Positions 1-6,453 of a DNA stretch of 10,443 nucleotides are shown one piece after another; the stretch's first letter is position 1, and each line of letters starts with the position of its first letter. Below the pieces are notes generated by a model. It saw only the letters and a list, made by a program, of their open reading frames with translations, did not search any database and was not told where the DNA came from. A program made the translations under genes and the position numbers. This DNA comes from CAZMYM01 sp964620325 (GTDB lineage: Bacteria; Bipolaricaulota; Bipolaricaulia; UBA7950; UBA9294), in NCBI GenBank assembly GCA_964620325.1, contig CAZUIM010000030.1, positions 1 through 10,443 on the forward strand, written 5' to 3'.

Positions 1-44
1 TCCGCTTTCCTCCCCCCAGCAAGCTGGGGGGTATCCAGCGGAGG
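1..44 (+). promoter_or_regulatory. Nested leader hairpin overlapping the ribosome binding site
   Basis: An outer pair TCCGCT (1-6) and AGCGGA (37-42) encloses an inner perfect pair CCCCCCAGC (12-20) and GCTGGGGGG (23-31), separated by a 5/5 internal loop. The Shine-Dalgarno GGAGG (40-44) lies 6 nt before the ATG at 51, and its first three bases are in the outer stem. The structure could terminate an upstream transcript or limit access to the ribosome binding site. There is no U-tract after it, which argues against a simple intrinsic terminator. The palindrome starts at the window edge and may extend further left. Confidence 0.55.
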
Positions 45-50
45 TCTCTT

Positions 51-1196
51 ATGAACTCGCGAGAACGGGTCCTCGCCGCACTCCGCCACGAAGAACCGGA
101 CCGCGTTCCGATCGTCCTCGGCGTGAGCAACGCGACGAGCATGAAGATGGCCCCGTACCGGGCGCTGAAGCACCGCCTCGGCGTCGACGCTCCCGACCGC
201 TACCTCTACGACTGGCCGGAACTCGGAACCGCCGACGTCGACGAGGAGACGCTCCGTCGGCTGGGAAGCGACGTGCGCGGCGTTCTCGATCGCGAGCCGG
301 CGTCGGTCCTCGAGCGGAACCGGTCTCGAGAGCCGCACGCTCCGTTCATCGATTCGTGGGGCTCGGGGCAGCGGGAGGTCGAGCCCGGCGTCTGGTTCCC
401 GGGGATCCACCCGCTCGCCGAGACCACGTCAGTCGACGACCTCGAGCGGTATCCGTGGCCGGACACCGCCGATCCGTCTCGGGTGGCTCACGTTCGGGAG
501 CGGGCGAAGCGATTGGCCGACCAAGGCGAGTACGCGATCATGGCGACGCCGTGGCTCCTGTTCCCGTTCGAGCGGGCATTCGCCATGCAAGGGATGGACA
601 GGTTCTTGATGAACATGGCCGCCCACCCCGAGTTCGCCGTCGCACTCCTCCGCACGATCGCCGAGCTCTGCAAGGAACTGGTCGGCAACTTCCTCCGCGA
701 GATCGGCGAGAACATCGACATCATCAAGATCGGCGACGACCTCGGCACCCAGAAGAGCCTGCTGATCTCTCCGGCGATGTACCGGCGAATGCTCAAGCCG
801 ATCCACGCCGACTTCATCGCCTTCATCAGACAGCGGACCGACGCCAAGATCTTCTTCCACACCGACGGCGACGTCTTCCCACTGATCGACGATTTCCTCG
901 AGATCGGGGTCGACATTCTGAACCCGATCCAGACCTCGGCCGGCAAGATGTCCGACTTGGCGGAACTCAAGCGACGCTACGGTCACGATCTGGTCTTCTG
1001 CGGAGCGATCGATACCCAGCGCGTCCTTCCGAACGGAACCCCCGTGGAAGTCCGTGACGAGGTTCACCGCGTCATCGACATCCTCGGCCCCGGCGGCGGG
1101 TACCTCCTCTCCTCCGTTCATACGATCATGGACGGGGTCCCGCCGGAGAACATCCTCGCGATGGTCGACGCCGTCGAAGAATATCTGCGGGCCTGA
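51..1196 (+). CDS. Uroporphyrinogen decarboxylase superfamily protein (methyltransferase-like, not HemE)
   Basis: This 381-residue protein has the URO-D/MtaA/CmuA superfamily layout. The N-terminus MNSRERVLAALRHEEPDRVP is typical. Family blocks follow in order: KIGDDLG..SLLISP (226-241), FFHTDGDVFPLIDDFLEIG (268-286) with VDILNPIQ after it, FCGAIDTQRVLP (316-327), and HTIMDGVPPEN (357-367). The start is supported by GGAGG six bases upstream. The HemE N-terminal signature PxWxMRQAGR is absent, so haem synthesis is unlikely. Known relatives are corrinoid methyltransferases that bind zinc with an H-x-C motif, but here the corresponding site reads H270-T-D272, without the cysteine. Related enzymes usually act on methylated compounds or methoxylated aromatics through a corrinoid protein. 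No corrinoid protein or activator gene is nearby, so the substrate cannot be assigned. The protein is probably cytosolic. The gene converges on the channel gene with an 18-nt gap. Confidence 0.88.
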   Translation: MNSRERVLAALRHEEPDRVPIVLGVSNATSMKMAPYRALKHRLGVDAPDRYLYDWPELGTADVDEETLRRLGSDVRGVLDREPASVLERNRSREPHAPFIDSWGSGQREVEPGVWFPGIHPLAETTSVDDLERYPWPDTADPSRVAHVRERAKRLADQGEYAIMATPWLLFPFERAFAMQGMDRFLMNMAAHPEFAVALLRTIAELCKELVGNFLREIGENIDIIKIGDDLGTQKSLLISPAMYRRMLKPIHADFIAFIRQRTDAKIFFHTDGDVFPLIDDFLEIGVDILNPIQTSAGKMSDLAELKRRYGHDLVFCGAIDTQRVLPNGTPVEVRDEVHRVIDILGPGGGYLLSSVHTIMDGVPPENILAMVDAVEEYLRA

Positions 1197-1214
1197 CGCC
1201 GCGCCGGCAGTCGC

Positions 1215-2015
1215 TCACCCCTCACTGTTCACATGCACGACATGCTGTGGATACGGAATGTCGATCCCGCGCCGGTCGAACGCCTCCTTGACGCGCCGTG
1301 TGAGATCGAACAGGACACTCCAGTAGTCGGCGCCGTCGACCCACATCCGAAGGACCAGGTTGACGCTCGAGTCGCCGAGTTCGCCGACCATCACCTGCGG
1401 CTCCGGCTCGGAATGCACTCGGTCGTCGCCCTGCATGATCTCCTGGGCGACGGCGAACGCCTCCTCCAACGAATCGTCGTACCCGATTCCCACCGTCAGA
1501 TCGATGCGCCGCGTCTTGTACCCGTTGTAGTTTCGAATCACGCCGCCGTAGATCTGGGCATTGGGAACCAACACCTTCACGTTGTCCGGCGTCGACAACA
1601 CCGTCGTGAACAACTGGATGTCTTTGACGGTGCCGGAGACACCGCCGGCTTCGACGAACTCGCCGAGCTTGAACGGACGCAGAATCAGCAGAAGGACCCC
1701 CGCGGCGAAGTTGGCCAATGACCCCTGCAATGCGAAGCCGACGGCGAAGCCGGCCGCGCCGAGGATCGCCACGAAGGACGTTGTCTGAATGCCGAAGCGG
1801 GCCAACGTCGCGACGATCGTGAAGATCAGGATCGCCACGTACGCGATCTGCGTCAGAAAGCGCCGAAGCGCCTCGGCCAGGTCCGTCCGAACGAGCCAAC
1901 GCCGAAGCAACCGTCGCGTCAGACGGGCGATGAGGTACCCGATGACCAGCGTCGCTATCGCGCCGATCGCCTGACCGCCGTACGCTACGACCCATTCCAC
2001 GATCCGATCCCACAT
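1215..2015 (-). CDS. mscS: MscS-family small mechanosensitive ion channel
   Basis: A 266-residue inner-membrane channel of the compact MscS type, predicted to open under membrane tension and release solutes during hypo-osmotic shock. Hydrophobic segments lie at about 13-33 and 54-72. The pore-lining TM3 follows at about 80-112, rich in Gly and Ala (ILGAAGFAVGFALQGSLANF). After it comes the beta domain with NAQI (152-155) and a cytoplasmic alpha/beta domain ending RRGIDIPYPQ (248-257). The frame is open 12 codons further upstream, but AGGGAGGGATCGGTT sits directly before the ATG at 2015, so I chose that start. The length is close to the roughly 280 residues of minimal family members. The gene is probably monocistronic: the preceding minus-strand gene ends 364 nt upstream and is followed by a terminator-like hairpin. 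Confidence 0.93.
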   Translation of the reverse strand: MWDRIVEWVVAYGGQAIGAIATLVIGYLIARLTRRLLRRWLVRTDLAEALRRFLTQIAYVAILIFTIVATLARFGIQTTSFVAILGAAGFAVGFALQGSLANFAAGVLLLILRPFKLGEFVEAGGVSGTVKDIQLFTTVLSTPDNVKVLVPNAQIYGGVIRNYNGYKTRRIDLTVGIGYDDSLEEAFAVAQEIMQGDDRVHSEPEPQVMVGELGDSSVNLVLRMWVDGADYWSVLFDLTRRVKEAFDRRGIDIPYPQHVVHVNSEG

Positions 2016-2086
2016 AACCGATCCCTCCCTGATGAGATTCTTCCATCCCACTCTACCGGAAGAGGCCGGCGCTGGGTGGGGAGGCC

Positions 2087-2225
2087 GGTTCGCGGTTCAC
2101 GGTGCGCGGTTCGCGGTTCACGGTTGAAAGGCGAGTTCGTTGGGTTCGTAGGGTTGATTGGGTTGGTTGAGTTCGGAGTTCAGAGTTCGCAGTTCGCGAT
2201 TCGGAGTTCGGGGTGCGCGGTTCGC
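2087..2225. repeat. Degenerate heptanucleotide tandem repeat (GGTTCGC / AGTTCGG type)
   Basis: Two blocks of 7-bp units are visible. The first, 2087-2128, reads GGTTCGC, GGTTCAC, GGTGCGC, GGTTCGC, GGTTCAC, GGTTGAA, so 2087-2102 recurs exactly 21 bp later at 2108-2123. The second, 2170-2225, has eight units in phase: AGTTCGG, AGTTCAG, AGTTCGC (twice), GATTCGG, AGTTCGG, GGTGCGC, GGTTCGC. Between them is a GGGTT-rich stretch. Open frames through this region are artefacts of the repeat. It lies in the 364-bp gap between the small secreted gene and mscS, where I see no gene. Confidence 0.85.
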
Positions 2226-2273
2226 AGGATGTGCGACGTTGGAGATTCCACGGTCTGATTCGATGAGCCGAAA

Positions 2274-2300
2274 CCTGCTCGGCGATCGTTGCCGAGCAGG
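2274..2300 (-). terminator. Terminator-like hairpin downstream of the small secreted gene
   Basis: CCTGCTCGGC (2274-2283) and GCCGAGCAGG (2291-2300) form a perfect 10-bp stem with a 7-nt loop. On the minus strand it is followed by TTTCGG, a short U-run. It lies 79 nt past the stop of the secreted-protein gene and well upstream of mscS, so it probably separates the two transcription units. Confidence 0.6.
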
Positions 2301-2379
2301 CAGCGTCTGGAGCACGTCTGCGACGTTGGAGTCCGTGCGCGCCGTTCGCGGTCCCGAAGAGCCGTGACGAGGCGATCGC

Positions 2380-2610
2380 CTAGTTCGCCGCGTGGGGCGG
2401 GGTCATCCCACTTCCGTCGGAGACTCCATCGCCGGCGTTGGGAGCCGGCCCGAACGGATCGCCGTCTCCGAGCGGCCCGGGCGGTACTTCGAACCCACTC
2501 CCGTCGGAAACACCATCCCCCGAGCTCGGAGCGGGTCCCCCGGCCGCGTAGACCGCAGTCGCCGCGAAGACGAACGCCAGCGTCGCCAGTAGAACAAGAA
2601 TCCTCCTCAT
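2380..2610 (-). CDS. Small secreted Gly/Asp/Pro-rich protein with internal 15-residue duplication
   Basis: A 76-residue protein of a family I do not recognise. It starts with a classic signal peptide: MRR, a hydrophobic run to about 20, then AVYA-A as a likely cleavage site after residue 22. The mature part of about 54 residues has no cysteine. It contains two near-identical blocks, GPAPSSGDGVSDGSG (25-39) and GPAPNAGDGVSDGSG (54-68), that differ at two positions and are joined by a Pro/Gly/Asp linker. The start is secure because GAAGGAGGTAGGG stands just before the ATG, whereas the frame runs open far upstream into the ykgJ-like gene with no signal there. The product is probably exported and intrinsically disordered. 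The repeated Asp/Gly/Ser loops could bind calcium, but that is inference. The gene follows the cysteine-cluster gene by 77 nt and ends at a terminator-like hairpin. Confidence 0.8.
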   Translation of the reverse strand: MRRILVLLATLAFVFAATAVYAAGGPAPSSGDGVSDGSGFEVPPGPLGDGDPFGPAPNAGDGVSDGSGMTPPHAAN

Positions 2611-2661
2611 CCCTACCTCCTTCGTCTGCCTGTGGTTGTATCCCCCAGTTACGGATAGGAC

Positions 2662-2667
2662 ACTATA
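2662..2667 (-). promoter_or_regulatory. Possible -10 box for the small secreted gene
   Basis: TATAGT on the minus strand matches five of six consensus positions. It would start transcription about 45 nt upstream of the small-protein ATG. The hexamer at the expected -35 distance (TAGGAT) is poor, so the call is weak. The gene may equally be read through from the upstream ykgJ-like gene. Confidence 0.28.
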
Positions 2668-2687
2668 CTGCTGGACTCCCTCAGATC

Positions 2688-3050
2688 CTAGCGGACCGAC
2701 ATCGCCGCTCGCACGACCGTCCCGTCGAATCCGCAATCCGGATACGAGCGAAGGCGAAGGGGGCGACCCTCGACGCGGAGGTTGTTCGGAAACGTCCGAC
2801 AGATCGGAGGACGTTCCTCGTACGCCAGGCACCGCCGCGTCGCCGGATCGAAGCGGTCGCAGACGGAGTAGCACCGAGAGTGGCTCGAACAGAGACTCGG
2901 CCGCCGGCGAAATGCGTCCTCGTTCGAGATCCGGTGCCCGTGACGCAGGATGAACTCGTCGCCTTCGAGCGTGGGATCGGAACAGATCTCGCGCTTTGTT
3001 GCACGAAGAAGGATCGGATCACAGCAATCGCCGCACTGACGACACACCAT
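2688..3050 (-). CDS. YkgJ-family cysteine-cluster (CxxCxxCC) protein
   Basis: A 120-residue cytosolic protein of the YkgJ / CxxCxxCC family, thought to bind zinc or iron. It opens with C3-R-Q-C6-G-D-C9-C10. The second cluster is C54, C60, C64, C74 and C84, inside the family-typical C..FD..TRRCLAYEERPPICRTFP (64-88). C23 and C106 are extra cysteines. The cluster begins at residue 3, so the start at 3050 leaves no room for a shorter protein. The upstream AGAGG is close (3 nt), which suggests modest translation. The reading frame upstream contains no further plausible start nearby. The biochemical role of the family is not established, so function stays open. It lies 187 nt after the transglutaminase-like gene and may have its own promoter near 3165. 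Confidence 0.85.
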   Translation of the reverse strand: MVCRQCGDCCDPILLRATKREICSDPTLEGDEFILRHGHRISNEDAFRRRPSLCSSHSRCYSVCDRFDPATRRCLAYEERPPICRTFPNNLRVEGRPLRLRSYPDCGFDGTVVRAAMSVR

Positions 3051-3132
3051 CGACCTCTGAGATGCTCCGCCTCGGGCGCTCTCTTGCCCTCTCTCGTGTT
3101 GTGGGTTTGTCCCCCTCGTAATGACACCGGGC

Positions 3133-3151
3133 CCCGCCGCGCGACGGCGGG
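3133..3151 (-). other. GC hairpin in the leader of the ykgJ-like gene
   Basis: CCCGCCG (3133-3139) and CGGCGGG (3145-3151) form a 7-bp stem around a 5-nt loop. No U-run follows on the minus strand. It could weakly terminate the transglutaminase-like transcript, which stops at 3238, or form part of the ykgJ-like leader. Confidence 0.35.
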
Positions 3152-3164
3152 TTCTACAGCGGGG

Positions 3165-3182
3165 ATCATAGCATCGCGATGC
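3165..3182 (-). promoter_or_regulatory. Candidate -10 box abutting a 12-bp palindrome
   Basis: On the minus strand TATGAT (3170-3165) matches five of six -10 positions. Directly upstream lies the perfect palindrome GCATCGCGATGC (3171-3182), filling most of the -10/-35 spacer. This is where a repressor would sit to control the ykgJ-like gene. The -35 region (TGGGCG) is poor. Confidence 0.35.
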
Positions 3183-3237
3183 CACCGCGCCCAGCCCTCG
3201 CCCGAACAGACGTTGACTACAGGTCAGACCCCGTCGA

Positions 3238-4515
3238 TCACTCCCCGACGACTTGCACCGTCGCGGTGATCGTTCCGACGATCTCCCCCCGCCCTCGGGC
3301 GGACAGCTCCACGGACGCCTCCGCTCCGGGGGGCACATCCTCGGGAGGGCGAATCGTGAGGAGGACGTCTCGCGTTCGGGTGACGCCGTCCGGATCGATG
3401 AGGATCTCGACCTCGCTGAGATCGGCATGCCACCCGTCGGGAATCCCTTCGAGATCGAGCGTGAACAGAACGGCCTCGGAGAACGGCGAGGACAGCGTCA
3501 CAACCCACGAGGCGGCTTCGGCTGCCCCGACCTCGGCGTGGACGTCCGAAACCTCCGACGGGCGATCGGTCACCGTGAACTCGGCCGCGTGGTTCTCCCG
3601 GAACGACACCGAACTGATGCCGCGGCCGTCTCCGCGATACAGGCTGATGTGCTGGGGCAGCAGGAAGGTCACCGGAACCTCCCGGTAAGCTGGGATCCAG
3701 TTGGCGCTCTCGAATTCGACCCATCCGAGGTCCGGGAAGAAGGCCGCAATCCAGGCATGTGAAGCGTGGCTTTCGCCCCGATCGGCGACGAACCCGTTCA
3801 CCGACAGGGCCGGGATACCGGCGGCGCGGAGGAGGGCGATGGTCAGATTGGCGAAGTTGACGCAGTTGCCCATCGAGTGCTCCAGCGTGAAGAGCGCATC
3901 GACTTGGGGAACCGGAAAACAGAGCTCCGCGGAACAGGCGTACCGAAGGTTCGACCGGACCCAAGCGAGAATGCGCCCCACGGCCTCGATCTCCATAGCG
4001 GTGCCGTCGGTCAGCGTCTGGACCAACGCGCGGATCTGCGGATCGGCGGACTGGGCGACCGACGACGCGTTGAGCCACCGCGTGACGTCCGACGGAAGGC
4101 ACGAACGCGGGAGCGGGTAAGGATCGGCCGTGACCGTTGCGCCGTACAGTGTCTCCTCGACGCAGCGCACTCGCCGCGTGAGGATCACGTCGCCCTCGGC
4201 CATATACCACTGCGCACTCAGCCACCGGTTGCCCAGCTCGTCGGTCTCTTCCCACCGGCCGTCCGCCGCCGGTTCGCCCGTCACCTCACAGGAGACGATC
4301 TCCACGCTGTGCGCCAGACTCTCGGTGGACCCCGGAAGCGGGATGGTAAGCGTCACCGAACTGAACGCCTCCGGCGTCGCCGTGACGGTGTACGTGTAGT
4401 CGGTCTCCTGGCGAAACAGCCCCTCGAGAACATACAGATTCGCTGCCCACGACGGGAATCCGGAGAGCGCGACGCAGATCACCAAGAAGACGACACACAC
4501 CGCTCGTCGAGACAT
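3238..4515 (-). CDS. Exported transglutaminase-like (papain-fold) domain protein
   Basis: A 425-residue protein. Residues 1-25 form a signal peptide (hydrophobic to about 20, then PSWAA), so it acts outside the cytoplasm. Residues about 30-120 form a beta-rich domain typical of such proteins. The transglutaminase-like core spans about 160-275: GNCVNFANLTIALLRAAGIP carries the nucleophile C218, SHAWIAAFF carries H253, and GWVEFESANW occupies the third-residue position. That position has E269 where family members usually have Asp. Residues about 315-425 resemble an Ig-like or NEW3-type beta domain (EVPPGAEASVELSARG-like pattern), suited to binding surface polymers. Bacterial members are usually proteases or amidases rather than cross-linkers. 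The substrate cannot be told. GAGGA lies 7 nt before the ATG and a plausible promoter lies just upstream. No partner gene is evident. Confidence 0.88.
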   Translation of the reverse strand: MSRRAVCVVFLVICVALSGFPSWAANLYVLEGLFRQETDYTYTVTATPEAFSSVTLTIPLPGSTESLAHSVEIVSCEVTGEPAADGRWEETDELGNRWLSAQWYMAEGDVILTRRVRCVEETLYGATVTADPYPLPRSCLPSDVTRWLNASSVAQSADPQIRALVQTLTDGTAMEIEAVGRILAWVRSNLRYACSAELCFPVPQVDALFTLEHSMGNCVNFANLTIALLRAAGIPALSVNGFVADRGESHASHAWIAAFFPDLGWVEFESANWIPAYREVPVTFLLPQHISLYRGDGRGISSVSFRENHAAEFTVTDRPSEVSDVHAEVGAAEAASWVVTLSSPFSEAVLFTLDLEGIPDGWHADLSEVEILIDPDGVTRTRDVLLTIRPPEDVPPGAEASVELSARGRGEIVGTITATVQVVGE

Positions 4516-4535
4516 GTTCGCATCCTCGCAAAGCC

Positions 4536-4564
4536 AGCATACAACCGCGAGAGACCTTCACCAA
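4536..4564 (-). promoter_or_regulatory. Possible promoter for the transglutaminase-like gene
   Basis: TTGGTG (4564-4559) and TATGCT (4541-4536) on the minus strand are separated by 17 bp. They would give a short leader of about 14 nt containing the GAGGA ribosome binding site. Both hexamers are only partial matches to the consensus. Confidence 0.35.
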
Positions 4565-4759
4565 ACGAGCCCAGACAACGGTCTCCGGACCACAAGACCA
4601 TGGACCGCGAACCCCGCTCCACAATCGCCGCAAGGTTCACGTCCTCGGCGCGTCCGGCACCGACGACGCCCCGCGCCGCCGTCGTCATCCGACGGCCGAT
4701 CGCGTGTCCGGGGCACCGGTGACCGTGGAGTCACACAGCGTCCCGCGAACCCCGGCGAA

Positions 4760-4778
4760 ATCGACCGGCGCGGTCGAT
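4760..4778 (-). terminator. Terminator-like hairpin directly after the DUF488 stop codon
   Basis: ATCGACCG (4760-4767) and CGGTCGAT (4771-4778) form a perfect 8-bp stem that abuts the TAG at 4781-4779. On the minus strand it continues into TTCGCC, so the U-run is short, as in the hairpin at 2274-2300. The remaining gap, 4516-4759, shows no gene. Confidence 0.5.
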
Positions 4779-5204
4779 CTACGGCAGAAACGGCTCCGGA
4801 TCGACCTTCGCCCCGAGATCTGCCTCGGCGATCTGAAGCAGCAGGTTGCGATGACACGGCTTGTCGTATCCTTCGTAGCAGACGACGAACACGTCGTGAT
4901 CCTCGGCTCGCTCGGACAACTCCCGCAGTCGGGCCATCGCCTCCTCGTCGTCGCGAACCTTCGCGGCGAAGCGCTCGGCGAAATCGGTCTTCGCCCAGGC
5001 GAAATGGTAAGGCGTGTCGTATCTCTGTCCCGGCTCGAACCGCGCCTTCCAGCCGTTGACCTCGTCGAGCAACTCCTTCGACGGCGCCAGTTCGTCGTTT
5101 CCCCGACCGCGCATGACGAGGACCGCCTCGGCGTCCGGCGGGAGCTCTTTCTTCATGCTCAGATACGTCTGTCGTAGCGCTATTCTCTCCTCCTTCAAGG
5201 GCAT
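4779..5204 (-). CDS. DUF488 family protein
   Basis: A 141-residue cytosolic protein of the DUF488 family. Diagnostic pieces are the first strand LRQTYLSMKKELPPDAEAV (10-28), ELAPSKELLDEV (38-49), and the C-terminal FVVCYEGYDKPCHRNLLLQI (106-125), whose C109-Y-E and C117-H-R motifs are the family hallmark. The family has no firmly known reaction. The conserved Cys/His/Arg set suggests nucleotide or nucleic-acid binding, or enzymatic chemistry, but this is inference. The ATG at 5204 has no good ribosome binding site. An internal ATG at 5156 would cut the first beta strand, so I kept 5204. A purine-rich GGAGGAGAG lies inside codons 4-7, with no usable start after it. The gene follows the flavoprotein on the same strand after 183 nt and ends at a hairpin. 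Confidence 0.82.
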   Translation of the reverse strand: MPLKEERIALRQTYLSMKKELPPDAEAVLVMRGRGNDELAPSKELLDEVNGWKARFEPGQRYDTPYHFAWAKTDFAERFAAKVRDDEEAMARLRELSERAEDHDVFVVCYEGYDKPCHRNLLLQIAEADLGAKVDPEPFLP

Positions 5205-5212
5205 CAGCGTCG

Positions 5213-5290
5213 GATCGAGACGGAGACGGCGTTCCCGACGCCGAGGACCTCTGCTCCGACTTCCCCGGCGATCCCGAGGCCGCCGGCTGC
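5213..5290 (+). pseudogene. Orphan fragment of a thrombospondin type-3 (Ca-binding) repeat
   Basis: On the plus strand 26 codons read D-R, then DGDGVPDAEDLCSDFPGDPE, then A-A-G-C. This is the DxDGDGxPDxxDxCxxxPGDP pattern of TSP3 calcium-binding repeats found in secreted and outer-membrane proteins. There is no start codon or ribosome binding site. The frame upstream runs antisense through DUF488 and downstream loses all TSP3 character. The piece fills part of the 183-nt gap between two minus-strand genes. I read it as the stranded remnant of a larger secreted-protein gene deleted here. Chance resemblance over 20 residues seems unlikely. Confidence 0.6.
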
Positions 5291-5387
5291 CAGCGGCGCC
5301 GTTCCGAGCGCGCATGCCGGAGACTCCCGCCAAATCCGTCCGGCGACCGAGTCCCGGCAGCGTCCGTCGCCCCTCGATCGGGAGCAC

Positions 5388-6377
5388 CTACGACCAATCC
5401 GGCTGCAGCTTGGTCCGTCCCGACAGATACCGGTCGGCGCTGCTCGCCGCGCTCGCCCCCTCCGCGGCGGCAATGACCGCCTGTTTGAGGTGTTTGCACA
5501 ACACGTCGCCCGCAGCGAAGACCCCCGGAACCTCCGTCTGGAACGTCGCGTCGACCTTCAGACAGCCATCCTGCGTCGTCGGGACCTGTCCGCCGAGGAA
5601 ATCGACGATCGGCCGTCCACCCTGGAGATAGATGAAGACGCCCGAGGTCTCGATCGTCTCCTCGCCTCCTCCGCCGCCGGTCACGGCCGCACCGCGCACG
5701 AATTCGTCGCCCAGGATCTCGCGGAGGTGGGTCGAAAAGCGAAGCTCGATCTGCGGGTGAGACTCCGCCTCCTCGACGAGCCGCTCCCCGGCCCGAAACC
5801 TGGCTGTCGGAACGAGGAGAACGACGTGGCTCGCGAAGCGGGCGACGTAGAGCGCCTCGTCGACCGCCTCGTCGTTGTTCCCGACGACGACGACCGGGCG
5901 ATCCTGGAAGAAGAACCCGTCGCACGTGGCGCAGTACGACACGCCGCGCCCGACCAACCGCTCCTCGCCGGGGATCGACCGTTCGCGCCCCATCGAACCT
6001 GTCGCGACGATCACCGCACGAGCCGAGTACTCGCCACCGGCCGCGTGGAGCGTCTTCCGCGTCTCGCTCAGGTTCGCCGCCGTGACCCTGTCGGTGACGA
6101 AGCTCGCCCCGAATCCGGCCGCTTGCGCCCGAATCCGTCCGACCAGATCGGCTCCGGTCACGGTCTCGCCAATCCCGGGGTAGTTGGCGATCATGTGTGC
6201 CATCCCGAGCGCCCCCGCCCCGACGCCCTTGTCGATGACGAGGGTCGACCACCCGGCCCGAGCGGCGTACACGGCCGCCGTCGCACCGGACGGCCCCCCG
6301 CCGACGACCACGACGTCGTAGGATGACTTCCTCTCGACCTCCCGGCCCTGCTCCTTCTTTGCGTCGGTCTGTGCCAT
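5388..6377 (-). CDS. Thioredoxin-reductase-like FAD-dependent disulfide oxidoreductase
   Basis: A 329-residue flavoprotein with the low-molecular-weight thioredoxin reductase fold. The FAD site GGGPSG is at 26-31. The redox disulfide C149-A-T-C152-D-G sits in the second domain, and FAAGDV (287-292) closes the FAD domain. The second Rossmann motif is GNNDEAVDEA (166-175) in place of the usual GGGxSAxEEA. The NADPH-phosphate motif HRRxxxR is replaced by LVPTARFRA (188-196), so the electron donor may be NADH, ferredoxin or another partner. A plain NADPH-thioredoxin reductase call is therefore not safe. The start is moderately certain: GGAG touches the ATG, GGGAGGG lies farther upstream, and about 16 extra residues precede the FAD strand. 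No thioredoxin gene is adjacent. The anchored MsrA-MsrB encoded 1.3 kb away needs thiol reductant and could be an indirect client. A weak -10, TATCAT, lies at 6421-6416. Confidence 0.88.
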   Translation of the reverse strand: MAQTDAKKEQGREVERKSSYDVVVVGGGPSGATAAVYAARAGWSTLVIDKGVGAGALGMAHMIANYPGIGETVTGADLVGRIRAQAAGFGASFVTDRVTAANLSETRKTLHAAGGEYSARAVIVATGSMGRERSIPGEERLVGRGVSYCATCDGFFFQDRPVVVVGNNDEAVDEALYVARFASHVVLLVPTARFRAGERLVEEAESHPQIELRFSTHLREILGDEFVRGAAVTGGGGGEETIETSGVFIYLQGGRPIVDFLGGQVPTTQDGCLKVDATFQTEVPGVFAAGDVLCKHLKQAVIAAAEGASAASSADRYLSGRTKLQPDWS

Positions 6378-6453
6378 CTCCGTCAGGCGAACCCTCCCTT
6401 CGAACCTTGGGCGGTATGATAGCCCCTCCGCCCGGACGCCGCCCTTCCTCCTC

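Noticed and set aside
2232..2331. TGCGACGTTGGAG occurring twice (2232-2244 and 2319-2331).
   Set aside because: A single short direct repeat beside low-complexity DNA; no insertion is bracketed by it, so I do not call a target-site duplication.
2289..3269. A 326-codon plus-strand open frame.
   Set aside because: Its Arg-rich translation is antisense to the ykgJ-like and small secreted genes, both of which have strong motif support.
5204..5473. A minus-strand open frame whose TGA overlaps the DUF488 ATG (TGATG), suggesting translational coupling.
   Set aside because: Its codons are the antisense of the TSP3 fragment and of the flavoprotein end, with no start or ribosome binding site of its own.
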